Assembly (NCBI GenBank): GCA_029259935.1
Contig: JAJDEH010000225.1
Coordinates: forward strand, 1 to 43,364
Direction: 5' to 3'
DNA: 43,364 bases
DNA from: Planctomycetota bacterium
GTDB lineage: Bacteria > Planctomycetota > Planctomycetia > Pirellulales > Pirellulaceae
The translations under genes were made by a program, and so were the position numbers. Under the pieces are notes generated by a model. The model saw nothing but the letters and a program-made list of their open reading frames with translations. It was not told the DNA's origin and ran no database searches. This document shows positions 35,799 through 43,364 of the stretch, piece by piece (position 1 is the first letter of the stretch; every line of letters starts with the position of its first letter).

Positions 35799-38718
35799 TT
35801 CCCAGATGTGACAAGTCGAGGAACTTTGCGTCGTCAACTTCGATGCGGTTTTCCGTTCGCCAATAGAGAATCTTGCGAGCCGTCGCCCGGTGTTCAGGTC
35901 CGCCGGGCTGAAACCAGCGAAGCAAACGGGCGTCTTCGCGAATGTCGCCAGCCAACACAAATAAGTCCTTGGACTGATCGAAAGACATTCGCTTCGCGGT
36001 GGCGCGAAAGCTGCTTCCTTCCAAAACGGCATTGCTTAGCGCGTTTAGCAACATCTTGCGTTCTCCTTCCACCGGTTGCCCAAGTTCGGCCACCTTCAGG
36101 ACATCGCAAGTTACTTTCACGCCTTTGGGTCCCAGCCCGCCCGCGCGGCTCGGATCGAGTGTACTCTGCCAGGTCGCCACGGGTCCGTAGACACAACGAA
36201 TTCGTCCGTGAAACTCGACTTCACGTTTTTCGAGATCGCCCTTCAAACCCTGGGCAAAGTTAATACTGCCGTAATTCAAGCCCTCCTTCTTTTTGGCTTG
36301 TGCCGGTGGAGCTTTCGCCTTCGCCGATCCCAAATCAAGCGAGCCATTGCCCCGATGCACGCTCGTCGCCCAGCCAGGACCTTCGGCGGTCATTTGGTTG
36401 TCGAGCCGATCGAAGAACAAATTCCGCGCTTGCAGCCGGTCAATGGAAATCAAGTCATTGTCGGTTGCCCGGCGATGGCTTTCATAGAAGAAACCGTTGG
36501 CGAAGGCCAGTGACTTGAGGTCGGCTTTCGCCGATTGTGAATCGCCCGAAGAGAAGCTGATGCGGCGGGAAACCGTGATATCGAGCGAACTGCCCGACAT
36601 GGTTGTCTCCAGCAGTTCGCCGTTTTTGAGCTGGTACATTCCCGAAGTTTTGACATCGCGGCGAAACTTCGCGGTGCGGCCGTCGAAGTCCATCCGCCCC
36701 TTCCACGTCACCACCGTGTCGGAAACCGGCCTCAGCCCTTCATCAAGTTGATCTTGTGAAGCGGGCAGCGTCATCTTGCCGGGGGTTTCGATCCACAGCA
36801 GGTTTTCCGCCTGATCCAGTTTGATATTCTCGCTGACGATCGTCGCGCCTCGCGCCCTGACTTCCGCTGGAGATCCCTTGACTTCGACCCGAGCATTGTC
36901 GGGCGTGTCGACACTGGTTCGCGTTAGTTGCAGCGATTCGCCGGTTACATGCAGCGGGATTTCATCCGCTCGTTGTGTTTTTGTCTCGATCAGTTGGACC
37001 AGTTGTTGCTCGGCGGCCGGTTTGTCTCCATTCTTCTTGACGCTTGCCGCTTGTAACGTAAAGTCTTCCCCTTGCTGGCGAAGCTTTATTTTCACATCAC
37101 CGCCTTGCAGGTGATACTTGGCTTTTGGCGAGTTCGATGGCGGGGCGTCGCGTCGCGCCACGGGCCTCTGTTTGGACTCAGGCGCTTGTCCGGGCTGCGC
37201 CGTGGAATCGCCGGCGGACGCGGTTTCTTCCGTTACAGGCAGCCGATAGGTGACGGGCACTTGTTCGATCCAAGCTTCCAGCTTGCCGGCGCTGGCCGAC
37301 AGTTGTTCGGAATCGGCCACTACGTTGCGAATCGCCAGAATTCGATCGGCCACGAATTGAGGCTCATCCGATTTTTCCGCCGTCGTCCTGGCGATCCCGG
37401 CGGGAGGAATTTCCCGCAGCCAAATATGCAATTCCTCGGCGCCGAACATGCCGGCCTCGGCGGACTCAATTTTGGCTTGCTTGAGCAGTGAGACGACGTG
37501 TTCCTCGCCGATGGTTCGCCCATGCAGTTGTTCCTGCCATTGAACGGTGAGCGTTCGCTGCCCGGCCTCGTCTTCTTCGTACAGCACGCCGGGGCCGTCC
37601 ACCCAGATCGCGCCCATTTCGCCGGCCGCGGCAATTTCGTATTCCAACCGCTGTCCTTCCAGGATGAAATCCGAGCGCACGGTCACGGGCCGACCAATGG
37701 CCACGATCCGCTTGGCGGCAAGTTCATCCAGTGTTGGACTGGACTCGTCGGAGGCGGGCGCGGTTGGCGTCGTCGCCTCATCCGTTCGTTTGGTAAAGTG
37801 GATTTCCAAGCGGTCGCAGTTGAGTTGATCGGCGGGACCATCGTGCCTCAAGCGAAGCACTTCGACTCGATCTTCGAAGGAAGCCAACGAGTTTTCGACA
37901 TCGAAGACAAACGGACCCTGGCAGGTAATTTCAATCGGCACCGGAGGTTCTTTTTTCGACTCGCCGTCTAGCGGATCGGGCGCGCGGCCACGAGACAACT
38001 GAGTCGGCAGCATGTTTCGTCCCGCCGCGTCGAGGTGGACGCGTTCGACGTGAACCAACTCCAAGGACTCCACTCCGCTGAACGAAAACCGCTCGTCGCC
38101 GCCGCCTTGCGGGGCCGCAAGCTGAATGTTGAGATTGCGTCCTCGGCCCCAGTGCTTTCCAAAACGAAAGTCGACGTTGTGCGGCGTGAAGATTCGCCGG
38201 CCGGTCATCTGCACGTTTCGTGTCTGCAGAACCAGTTCCTCGTCGTCCGGCAAAATCTGGGGACTGTAGATATGAACGTCGCCCCGCAACATGCCGCCGA
38301 CAAATCGGCCGACATCGGTCTGTCCCAGGTCGAGCGGCTTGTCGAATTCCAACACGGCCCCAGGTGCTTGCATGATGATGGGACGCGAACCCGATTCCGT
38401 CTCATGGATGATCGTGAACGGCGTTACTTCGACGTGGCCATCCGGCCGGGGTTGAAATTCGCGAAACAGCAACTCGCCATTTTCCGTGACGAGGATCTTG
38501 GTTTTCTTTTCGTCAAGTTCCCAGGCACCCTCGGGAAAGTACGATTGCAGCCAGGGCAGCCGGTTTGATTTTTCTTTGTCGCTGACGAACTGACCGGGCT
38601 TCGGGCCGGGCAGTTTCAAGTCCGGCTCGATGAATGGAACCGCCAACAGCGAATAAGCCGTGTAGGCCGTCAGAATCGCGATCGTACTCGCGGCGAAGCG
38701 TTGGAGTGATTTGAACAC
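35785..38718 (-). CDS. Large LptC/LptA (OstA)-like envelope protein
   Basis: The protein of 977 residues has a short cytoplasmic start, one membrane helix (about 10-28, ASTIAILTAYTAYSLLAVP) and a very long periplasmic part rich in beta-strands. Repeated strand patterns of the OstA/LptA type are visible, for example LHVTGESLQLT, ARGATIVSENIKLDQAENLLWIETPG and AKFRRDVKTSG. E. coli LptC is a bitopic jelly-roll protein and LptA a soluble one, together bridging the periplasm for LPS. This product has an LptC-like anchor and enough length for several jelly-rolls. The gene follows kdsD and kdsC, as lptC and lptA do in E. coli. Its GTG start at 38718 lies 93 bases after kdsC and has no clear ribosome site. 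Homology is inferred from pattern and context, not proven. Confidence 0.7.
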   Translation of the reverse strand: MFKSLQRFAASTIAILTAYTAYSLLAVPFIEPDLKLPGPKPGQFVSDKEKSNRLPWLQSYFPEGAWELDEKKTKILVTENGELLFREFQPRPDGHVEVTPFTIIHETESGSRPIIMQAPGAVLEFDKPLDLGQTDVGRFVGGMLRGDVHIYSPQILPDDEELVLQTRNVQMTGRRIFTPHNVDFRFGKHWGRGRNLNIQLAAPQGGGDERFSFSGVESLELVHVERVHLDAAGRNMLPTQLSRGRAPDPLDGESKKEPPVPIEITCQGPFVFDVENSLASFEDRVEVLRLRHDGPADQLNCDRLEIHFTKRTDEATTPTAPASDESSPTLDELAAKRIVAIGRPVTVRSDFILEGQRLEYEIAAAGEMGAIWVDGPGVLYEEDEAGQRTLTVQWQEQLHGRTIGEEHVVSLLKQAKIESAEAGMFGAEELHIWLREIPPAGIARTTAEKSDEPQFVADRILAIRNVVADSEQLSASAGKLEAWIEQVPVTYRLPVTEETASAGDSTAQPGQAPESKQRPVARRDAPPSNSPKAKYHLQGGDVKIKLRQQGEDFTLQAASVKKNGDKPAAEQQLVQLIETKTQRADEIPLHVTGESLQLTRTSVDTPDNARVEVKGSPAEVRARGATIVSENIKLDQAENLLWIETPGKMTLPASQDQLDEGLRPVSDTVVTWKGRMDFDGRTAKFRRDVKTSGMYQLKNGELLETTMSGSSLDITVSRRISFSSGDSQSAKADLKSLAFANGFFYESHRRATDNDLISIDRLQARNLFFDRLDNQMTAEGPGWATSVHRGNGSLDLGSAKAKAPPAQAKKKEGLNYGSINFAQGLKGDLEKREVEFHGRIRCVYGPVATWQSTLDPSRAGGLGPKGVKVTCDVLKVAELGQPVEGERKMLLNALSNAVLEGSSFRATAKRMSFDQSKDLFVLAGDIREDARLLRWFQPGGPEHRATARKILYWRTENRIEVDDAKFLDLSHLGITPQ

Positions 38719-38811
38719 GTGATGAATTAGTTCTGGTGGATCAAGTTCCGCGCGGCGTTGGCGGATGGCTAAGAATTCCGAACGTTCGGATTTCTTCGCG
38801 GCAACGCCGCC

Positions 38812-39333
38812 CTAAGATGTGTACTTGGATATTAATTCGTTCCAACGCTTTTTTGCTTTCAGCAGCGTCTCAACCAATTCGCGAACCGCTCCTTCTCCGC
38901 CTGGCGATTTTGTCACGTGATCCGCCGCCGCTCGAACTTCTTCCACCGCATTGGCCACGGCAACGCCCACGCCCACATGTCGAATCACCGGCAAGTCGGG
39001 CAGATCATCGCCAATAAAGCAGACCTGGTCCGCCACCAGGCCCAGTTCATCGATCACCTGCTGCGCCGCCGGTAGTTTTTCCTCGAATCCTTGCCGAACC
39101 ACATCCATCTGCAGTTCGGCCGCGCGCACCTTCACGATATGGGAAGTGCGTGCCGTCAGTACGCCGAACTTGTACCCCGCACGTTGCCACAGCCGAATGC
39201 CCAAACCGTCCCGCACATGGAATTGTTTCGTTTCGATGCCTTGGTTGTCGTAAACGATCCCGCCGCCCGTCAACACGCCGTCGACGTCCGACAGGATGAG
39301 TTCGATCTTGCGAAAACGGTCGTCAATTTTCAT
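38812..39333 (-). CDS. kdsC: 3-deoxy-D-manno-octulosonate 8-phosphate phosphatase KdsC
   Basis: A cap-less HAD phosphatase of 173 residues, the usual KdsC length. Motif I is SDVDGVLT (Asp16, Asp18), motif II Thr60 in VLTART, motif III Lys86 and motif IV GDDLPDLP (108-115). KdsC-type features include the GRDG-like HVRDGLGIRL segment and the C-terminal glycine-rich SPGGEGAVREL, which closes over the active site in the tetramer. It removes phosphate from Kdo-8-phosphate in the cytoplasm, giving Kdo for lipid A core. The gene starts 25 bases after kdsD and is followed by the LptC/LptA-like gene. Confidence 0.94.
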   Translation of the reverse strand: MKIDDRFRKIELILSDVDGVLTGGGIVYDNQGIETKQFHVRDGLGIRLWQRAGYKFGVLTARTSHIVKVRAAELQMDVVRQGFEEKLPAAQQVIDELGLVADQVCFIGDDLPDLPVIRHVGVGVAVANAVEEVRAAADHVTKSPGGEGAVRELVETLLKAKKRWNELISKYTS

Positions 39334-39358
39334 TTACGTCACAACGATGCCGGGAGGT

Positions 39359-40462
39359 TCATTCGGCCGCGGGAAAAGGCACGATCGGTGGATGCTCGTC
39401 AAGGCTTTCCATGCTGTCGTCATCACCTGGGGTCGATTCTACGCGGTTATCCGCGGCGGGCAAGATTCCGACCACATCGGTAATGTCGATCATTCCTATC
39501 GGCTTGGCGTCGACATCCACGACCGGCAATTCGCTGATCTTCTTTTGAGTCATCAGTTCGACCGCCGCCGTTAGCCGGGAGCCGGCCACGACACGCAACG
39601 GGTCGCAAGTCATCACGCTCGACAGCGGCCCATCGATGGCTCGATCACGGCGCGATTCCAACAGTCGCGCCAGATCACTATCGGTGAAAATGCCGCACAA
39701 AGCTTGACCGTCGCCTAGGGCCATGATGGCACCTGTTCGGCGGCCAGGCCGGCCTTGTTGCACGAGAATCTCGCGAATGGTGAGGTTTTGGTCGGCCACT
39801 CGGCATTCGACCAGCGGCCGCATTGCATCTTCGACCTTGGCCAACTTGCGGCCCAAACTGCCGCCGGGATGATAGCGGGCGAAATCCAAGGGTCCGAAAT
39901 CTTGCTTACGGCTGAGAACCAGAGCGATGGCGTCGCCCACCGCCAGCATGGCGGCGGTGCTGGTGGTCGGGGCAAGGCCCAGGGAACAAGCTTCGTTGAT
40001 CGGTCCCAGGTCGATGGTTCTGGCGGCCTGGCTTGCCAGTCGGCTCGACATCCGACCGGTAATGGCCACATACTTCGCGTTCAAGGTTCCGAGCGCGTCC
40101 GCCAGCGTAACGATTTCCGCGGTTTCACCGCTAAACGATAGCAGTATCAAGACATCATCCGCTTGCACGCGTCCGAGGTCGCCGTGGATCGCTTCGCTGG
40201 GATGCAGAAAGTGGCTTGGTGTTCCGGTTGACGCCAGCGTGGCGGCAATTTTCTGGCCAATCAAACCGGCCTTCCCCATTCCGGATACTAGGACATTTCC
40301 TTGGCATTGGCTGAGCAGGTCGATGGCTTCGCAGAACTCGTCGTTCAAGCGGTCCGCCAATCCTAGCAGCGCGCGAGCTTCGCTGCGGATGACCTCGCGG
40401 CCGTATCGCAACTGGGCGAAGCGACCAAAGTCTTCCGACTTGCTAGCAGAATCCATGCTCAT
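39359..40462 (-). CDS. kdsD: Arabinose-5-phosphate isomerase KdsD
   Basis: The 367-residue protein has an N-terminal SIS domain (SGMGKAGLIGQKIAATLAS at about 60-78, HPSEAIHGDLG near 92, LSFSGETAEIV near 113, PTTSTAAMLAVGDAIA near 170) and two CBS domains (about 218-275 and 285-340). This is the KdsD/KpsF architecture. The enzyme interconverts ribulose-5-phosphate and arabinose-5-phosphate, the first dedicated step to Kdo. It is about 40 residues longer than E. coli KdsD because of an acidic tail. The ATG at 40462 has GGAAG upstream; a second ATG two codons later is possible. It is the first gene of the kdsD-kdsC-lpt-like unit. Confidence 0.95.
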   Translation of the reverse strand: MSMDSASKSEDFGRFAQLRYGREVIRSEARALLGLADRLNDEFCEAIDLLSQCQGNVLVSGMGKAGLIGQKIAATLASTGTPSHFLHPSEAIHGDLGRVQADDVLILLSFSGETAEIVTLADALGTLNAKYVAITGRMSSRLASQAARTIDLGPINEACSLGLAPTTSTAAMLAVGDAIALVLSRKQDFGPLDFARYHPGGSLGRKLAKVEDAMRPLVECRVADQNLTIREILVQQGRPGRRTGAIMALGDGQALCGIFTDSDLARLLESRRDRAIDGPLSSVMTCDPLRVVAGSRLTAAVELMTQKKISELPVVDVDAKPIGMIDITDVVGILPAADNRVESTPGDDDSMESLDEHPPIVPFPAAE

Positions 40463-40539
40463 GGCCCGTCTTCCTTGACGTGGGGAACTCCATCCGGCGC
40501 GGGATTCTAGTAAGAAGCGGACTTTCGAGCAATGTAGGT

Positions 40540-40556
40540 CACTTTCACCGAAAGTG
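40540..40556. promoter_or_regulatory. Inverted repeat in the kdsD / zinc-ribbon divergent region
   Basis: CACTTTC at 40540-40546 and GAAAGTG at 40550-40556 form a perfect seven-base inverted repeat with a three-base centre, and another ACTTTCG lies about 20 bases to the left. It lies some 80 bases upstream of kdsD. The spacing suits an operator, but without a T run it is not a terminator. The rest of the 352-base divergent region (40463-40814) shows nothing clear. Confidence 0.4.
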
Positions 40557-40814
40557 CCTTCGGTAGGGCCCGGAACCGCCGCTCGACAGCATGACGCGAA
40601 GTGGCGGCGGATTTGTCGACTGAATTGGACCGAATTGGCACCGGCATTCTACTGGCGAACCGAGCAAATCGGAAAAACGGCTACGCTGGCGAAAGGTCAA
40701 CTTGGCCGCTAAGCTTGAATAATGGTCCGATTTATTTAATCGCTGATCGCTCCACGGCGCTTGGACTGTTGGCGGAACGAACCTCGACTCGATTGGAACC
40801 CCTCGAAGAGAACC

Positions 40815-41720
40815 ATGAATCAGATCGCTTGCCCTGGTTGCGGTACTGCCTACGAGGTGAAAATGGCGGCCGTGCAGCAATCGTTCACTTGCCAAGCTTG
40901 CCAACGGGCGGTCACTATTCCGGCCGCTGCGGAGGCGGGTCAATTGCCGCCGTCCGCTCATGCTCCACCCGGCGGCGTTGCCACGGGTGCCTCCGGCCTG
41001 GGAATCACTGAGGAATCCACGGAATCTTTGGCTTCGAACCGCCTGAGGTCCAAAGTCGGGAGGTCGACGGGTTCGTTGGGCCTCATTCTGATGATGATGG
41101 TTGGCTGCGTGGTGATGGTGCTGTTGGTCGCTGGGTTCTTCCAGGCGTACCAGACGCACCCCGAATGGTTTCACGAGGAACACGAAAACGTCGTTGAAGG
41201 GGAGGGCGGACCCTCGGTGGATCCCGTGGTCATGGCCTGGGCCGACGCCACTTCGAAAGCAGTGCTGCGCGATGAGGTTCGCGTGAAAGTCGAACGTGTC
41301 GAGTTCGGTCCGGTGCGCGGCAAGGACGCTCGCAATGCGGTTCGAAATTCCGGCAACGCGGCTTTTCTGCAGATTTACTTTAAGGTTCGCAATCAACGAC
41401 AGACGGACGTGAACTACAAGAGTTGGTACGGAAATAAGTTCAACTCGGGAAATTCCGAGACGGCCGCATCCTTGACCGACAATCTCGGCACGGTTTATAG
41501 CATGATGGTGTTTAGCGATATCAAAGTCGTGCAAGGACACACTTCGTCGGCCGTGCTTGGTCCCGCCGACGAGTGTACCGATGTCATCATCTACGAAGTG
41601 CCGGCCGAAGTGAATCGGCGCAAGATCGAATATCTCCGTTTGCAATTGCCCGCTGCCGCCGTCGGTGGGGCGCACTCCTATCGTTTTCAAATTCCCAAGA
41701 CGATGGCAGCGAGTTTCTAA
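40815..41720 (+). CDS. Zinc-ribbon single-pass membrane protein
   Basis: The 301-residue protein begins with a small zinc ribbon (Cys6, Cys9, Cys26, Cys29; CPGCG and CQACQ). It is followed by a Pro/Gly/Ser-rich linker, one membrane helix (about 86-110) and a C-terminal beta-rich domain of about 170 residues outside the membrane. The C-terminal part (VRVKVERVEFGPV, FLQIYFKVRN, VIIYEVPAEVN) resembles DUF4352-like immunoglobulin folds. The ATG at 40815 is preferred over upstream codons because GAAGAG precedes it and the zinc ribbon starts at once. A very long antisense frame overlaps it but has no coding features. Function is unknown. Confidence 0.82.
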   Translation: MNQIACPGCGTAYEVKMAAVQQSFTCQACQRAVTIPAAAEAGQLPPSAHAPPGGVATGASGLGITEESTESLASNRLRSKVGRSTGSLGLILMMMVGCVVMVLLVAGFFQAYQTHPEWFHEEHENVVEGEGGPSVDPVVMAWADATSKAVLRDEVRVKVERVEFGPVRGKDARNAVRNSGNAAFLQIYFKVRNQRQTDVNYKSWYGNKFNSGNSETAASLTDNLGTVYSMMVFSDIKVVQGHTSSAVLGPADECTDVIIYEVPAEVNRRKIEYLRLQLPAAAVGGAHSYRFQIPKTMAASF

Positions 41721-41813
41721 CGGGCCGGCCGGTAAATTCGAAATCCGAATTTCGAAATCCGAAACAAATTCAAATCTCAAAACTCGAATGTTCGAAACTA
41801 CCGAGACGCACCT

Positions 41814-42806
41814 TTGAACGCACTTGTCACCGGCGCTGGCGGATTTCTGGGGCTCTATCTCGTCGAACAGTTGGTTGCCCATGGCGATCAGGTGCGCGCG
41901 TTTTCTAGAAAGAAGTATGCGGCGTTGGATGCCCTCGGCGTTGAAAGCGTGCAAGGAGATGTACGCGACGCCGAAGCCGTTGCGGAAGCTTGTCGCGATT
42001 GTGACGTCGTGTTTCACACCGCTGGAGTGGCCGGCATCTGGGGTAGCTGGCAGCACTACCACGGCATCAACACGGTGGGAACCGAGAACGTCGTGGCCGC
42101 TTGTCGGCGGCATCGGGTTCCGAGGCTTGTGTATACCAGCAGTCCCAGTGTTACGTTCGATGGCGCGGCCCAAGAGGGCGTCGATGAATCGGCCCCCTAC
42201 CCCGACCGGTGGCTGTGCCATTATCCCCATTCCAAAGCGCTGGCCGAGCAACATGTGCTGCAAGCCAACGGACCTGATTTGCTGACTTGCGCGTTGCGGC
42301 CTCACTTGATCTGGGGTCCGCGCGATCAACACCTCATTCCTCGTTTGTTGACCCGCGCGCGGTCGGGCCAGTTGCGGCGTGTCGGTGACGGCACGAATTT
42401 GGTGGATATGGTCTATGTCGAAAATGCCGCCCGAGCCCATCTGCTGGCCGCCGATGCGTTACAGGCCGATTCGCCGGTCGCGGGCCGGGCTTATTTCATC
42501 AGCCAAGGCGAACCGGTCAACTGCTGGCAGTGGATCGATGAAATTTTGAAGCTGGCAGATATTCCGCCCCTTTCCAAGTCGATCTCGCTGAAGTCGGCAT
42601 GGCGGGTCGGCATGGCCATGGAATGGATCTACTCGGCCTTGAGAATCAAAAGCGAGCCTCGAATGACCCGGTTCCTCGCCGCACAGTTGGCGCAACCTCA
42701 TTATTTTGACATCCGCCGCGCCAGAGAGGATTTCGGCTACCGCCCGGAAATTTCAACTTCGGAGGGAATGCGCCGCTTGCAGGCGGAATTGCGGGGCCCT
42801 GGGTAG
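41814..42806 (+). CDS. OleD-like NAD(P)-dependent 3-ketoacid reductase (SDR)
   Basis: An extended short-chain dehydrogenase of 330 residues. It has the Rossmann motif TGAGGFLG at 6-13, VFHTAGVAGIWGSW at 66-79, TSSPSVTFDG at 108-117 and catalytic Tyr137-x3-Lys141. The pattern FHTA-AGIWGS-YH, RPHLIWGPRD, VGDGTNLVDMVYVENAA and RAYFISQGEP is that of OleD, the 2-alkyl-3-ketoalkanoate reductase of long-chain olefin synthesis, and of related 3-beta-hydroxysteroid dehydrogenase-like enzymes. The TTG at 41814 gives an N-terminus directly before the Rossmann strand, as expected. A beta-ketoacyl synthase gene follows by 111 bases. oleA, oleB and oleC are not in the window, so the exact role is inferred. 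Confidence 0.85.
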   Translation: MNALVTGAGGFLGLYLVEQLVAHGDQVRAFSRKKYAALDALGVESVQGDVRDAEAVAEACRDCDVVFHTAGVAGIWGSWQHYHGINTVGTENVVAACRRHRVPRLVYTSSPSVTFDGAAQEGVDESAPYPDRWLCHYPHSKALAEQHVLQANGPDLLTCALRPHLIWGPRDQHLIPRLLTRARSGQLRRVGDGTNLVDMVYVENAARAHLLAADALQADSPVAGRAYFISQGEPVNCWQWIDEILKLADIPPLSKSISLKSAWRVGMAMEWIYSALRIKSEPRMTRFLAAQLAQPHYFDIRRAREDFGYRPEISTSEGMRRLQAELRGPG

Positions 42807-42917
42807 CGGTCGGCTGCTGGTGCCCAAACGGGGATTCGCAATCTTCCGCGGCTGGTTGCCAATCCGGGGTAAAAGCGGTAATTTCAAGTGCTTCCCGCCG
42901 CAGGCGATGAATCTTCC

Positions 42918-43364
42918 ATGATAGCAACCACGTCCGCTGATAATCTCCCCGACCGTGATCGAATCGTCGTCACTGGCATCGGCCTTGCCGCGCCCAACGG
43001 GAACAATCTGGCCGAGCTGCGTGAAAGTCTGCTGAACGGCCGCAGTGGCGTAAGCGATTACGAGATACGCTACGTTGGCAAAACCCTGGCCGGCATCTGT
43101 AACTTTGATGCCAAGAAATATCAACCTCGCAAAGACATTCGGCGAGGAACTCGGGCAGGCAGTGTCGGCGTCTATTCGGCGAACGAGGCCGTGGGCGACG
43201 CCGGTTTGGACTGGGAGAACATCGATAAGTCGCGCGTCGGTGTCTACCTGGGAGTCACCGAACATGGCAACGTCGAAACGGAAAATGAGATCTATGAACT
43301 GAAGGGCTACGATTACGACACCAGTTACTGGTCGCATCATCACAACCCGCGGACGGTGGCCAAC
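42918..43364 (+). CDS. Beta-ketoacyl-ACP synthase (FabF-like), 3' truncated by window edge
   Basis: From the ATG at 42918 the frame is open to the last base (149 codons). The start RIVVTGIGLAAPNGNNLAEL and LLNGRSGVS is the hallmark of the ketosynthase N-terminal domain, followed by GICNFDAKKYQP and GVYLGVTEHGN. Such enzymes condense an acyl chain with malonyl-ACP. The active-site Cys and the two His residues would lie beyond the window, so activity cannot be judged. It differs from housekeeping FabF in this stretch and may belong to a special acyl-chain pathway together with the OleD-like reductase just upstream on the same strand. Confidence 0.88.
   Translation, partial: MIATTSADNLPDRDRIVVTGIGLAAPNGNNLAELRESLLNGRSGVSDYEIRYVGKTLAGICNFDAKKYQPRKDIRRGTRAGSVGVYSANEAVGDAGLDWENIDKSRVGVYLGVTEHGNVETENEIYELKGYDYDTSYWSHHHNPRTVAN

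Noticed and set aside
40545..42440. Open frame of 631 codons on the minus strand
   Set aside because: It lies opposite the zinc-ribbon and OleD-like genes, both of which have clear domains. Its translation is rich in His, Arg and Gln with no motif, as expected for an antisense shadow in GC-rich DNA.
1..43364. CRISPR arrays, tRNA genes, integrases or intact insertion sequences
   Set aside because: No regularly spaced repeats, cloverleaf sequences or transposase/recombinase motifs were found on either strand.

Overview
The window looks like a chromosomal segment from a planctomycete, most likely of the Pirellula type. The evidence is a combination of families: a DUF1501 Tat protein beside a DUF1549/DUF1553 cytochrome-like protein with CxxCH motifs, a giant Ser/Thr kinase carrying WD40-like repeats, a secreted Gfo/Idh oxidoreductase, a MerR-like HTH fused to a receiver domain, and several small low-complexity lipoproteins. 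GC content is moderately high. I see no tRNA, rRNA, CRISPR array, integrase or intact insertion sequence.

Layout. 1-3.5 kb: the end of an unknown gene, a foldable palindromic element, an ABC-F ATPase, and two small genes, one a probable zinc protease, that meet at a suspicious junction. 3.5-9.5 kb (minus strand): a sugar-type ABC importer (binding protein, two-domain ATPase, permease) followed by a ceramidase-like exported hydrolase. The binding protein reads as a circular permutation of the family and the permease has an extra block of membrane helices. 9.6-12.1 kb (minus): an exported planctomycete-type protein, a putative anti-sigma factor and its ECF sigma factor. 12.4-14.2 kb: two small lipoproteins, an unlisted 53-residue membrane protein and a creatininase-family amidohydrolase. 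14.5-20.1 kb: a FlgI-like/HEAT lipoprotein with a Tat signal, then smc. 20.8-28.6 kb: an HTH-receiver regulator with a strong terminator, the frameshifted tail of an ECF sigma gene, and a 2199-residue kinase. 28.7-34.5 kb (minus): Gfo/Idh oxidoreductase, cytochrome-like PSC protein and DUF1501 protein, a typical planctomycete set of secreted genes. 34.7-35.8 kb: a YheT-like hydrolase. 35.8-40.5 kb (minus): kdsD, kdsC and a 977-residue LptC/LptA-like protein, in the order of the E. coli Kdo/LPS-transport locus. 40.8-43.4 kb: a zinc-ribbon membrane protein, an OleD-like reductase and the start of a beta-ketoacyl synthase that runs off the window.

How genes work together. The 9.5-3.5 kb block is probably one transcription unit for import and processing of an unknown sugar or sugar-headgroup compound; the ATPase ribosome site lies inside the last codons of the binding-protein gene. 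The sigma/anti-sigma pair is a regulatory unit. kdsD and kdsC make Kdo for lipid A core, and the jelly-roll protein next to them is the natural candidate for moving LPS across the periplasm. The last two genes suggest head-to-head fatty-acid condensation or a related acyl-chain pathway continuing beyond the right edge.

The observations most worth a second look are the permuted binding protein, the permease insertion, the module shared by the giant kinase and the cytochrome-like protein, and the LptC/LptA-like protein in the Kdo operon.
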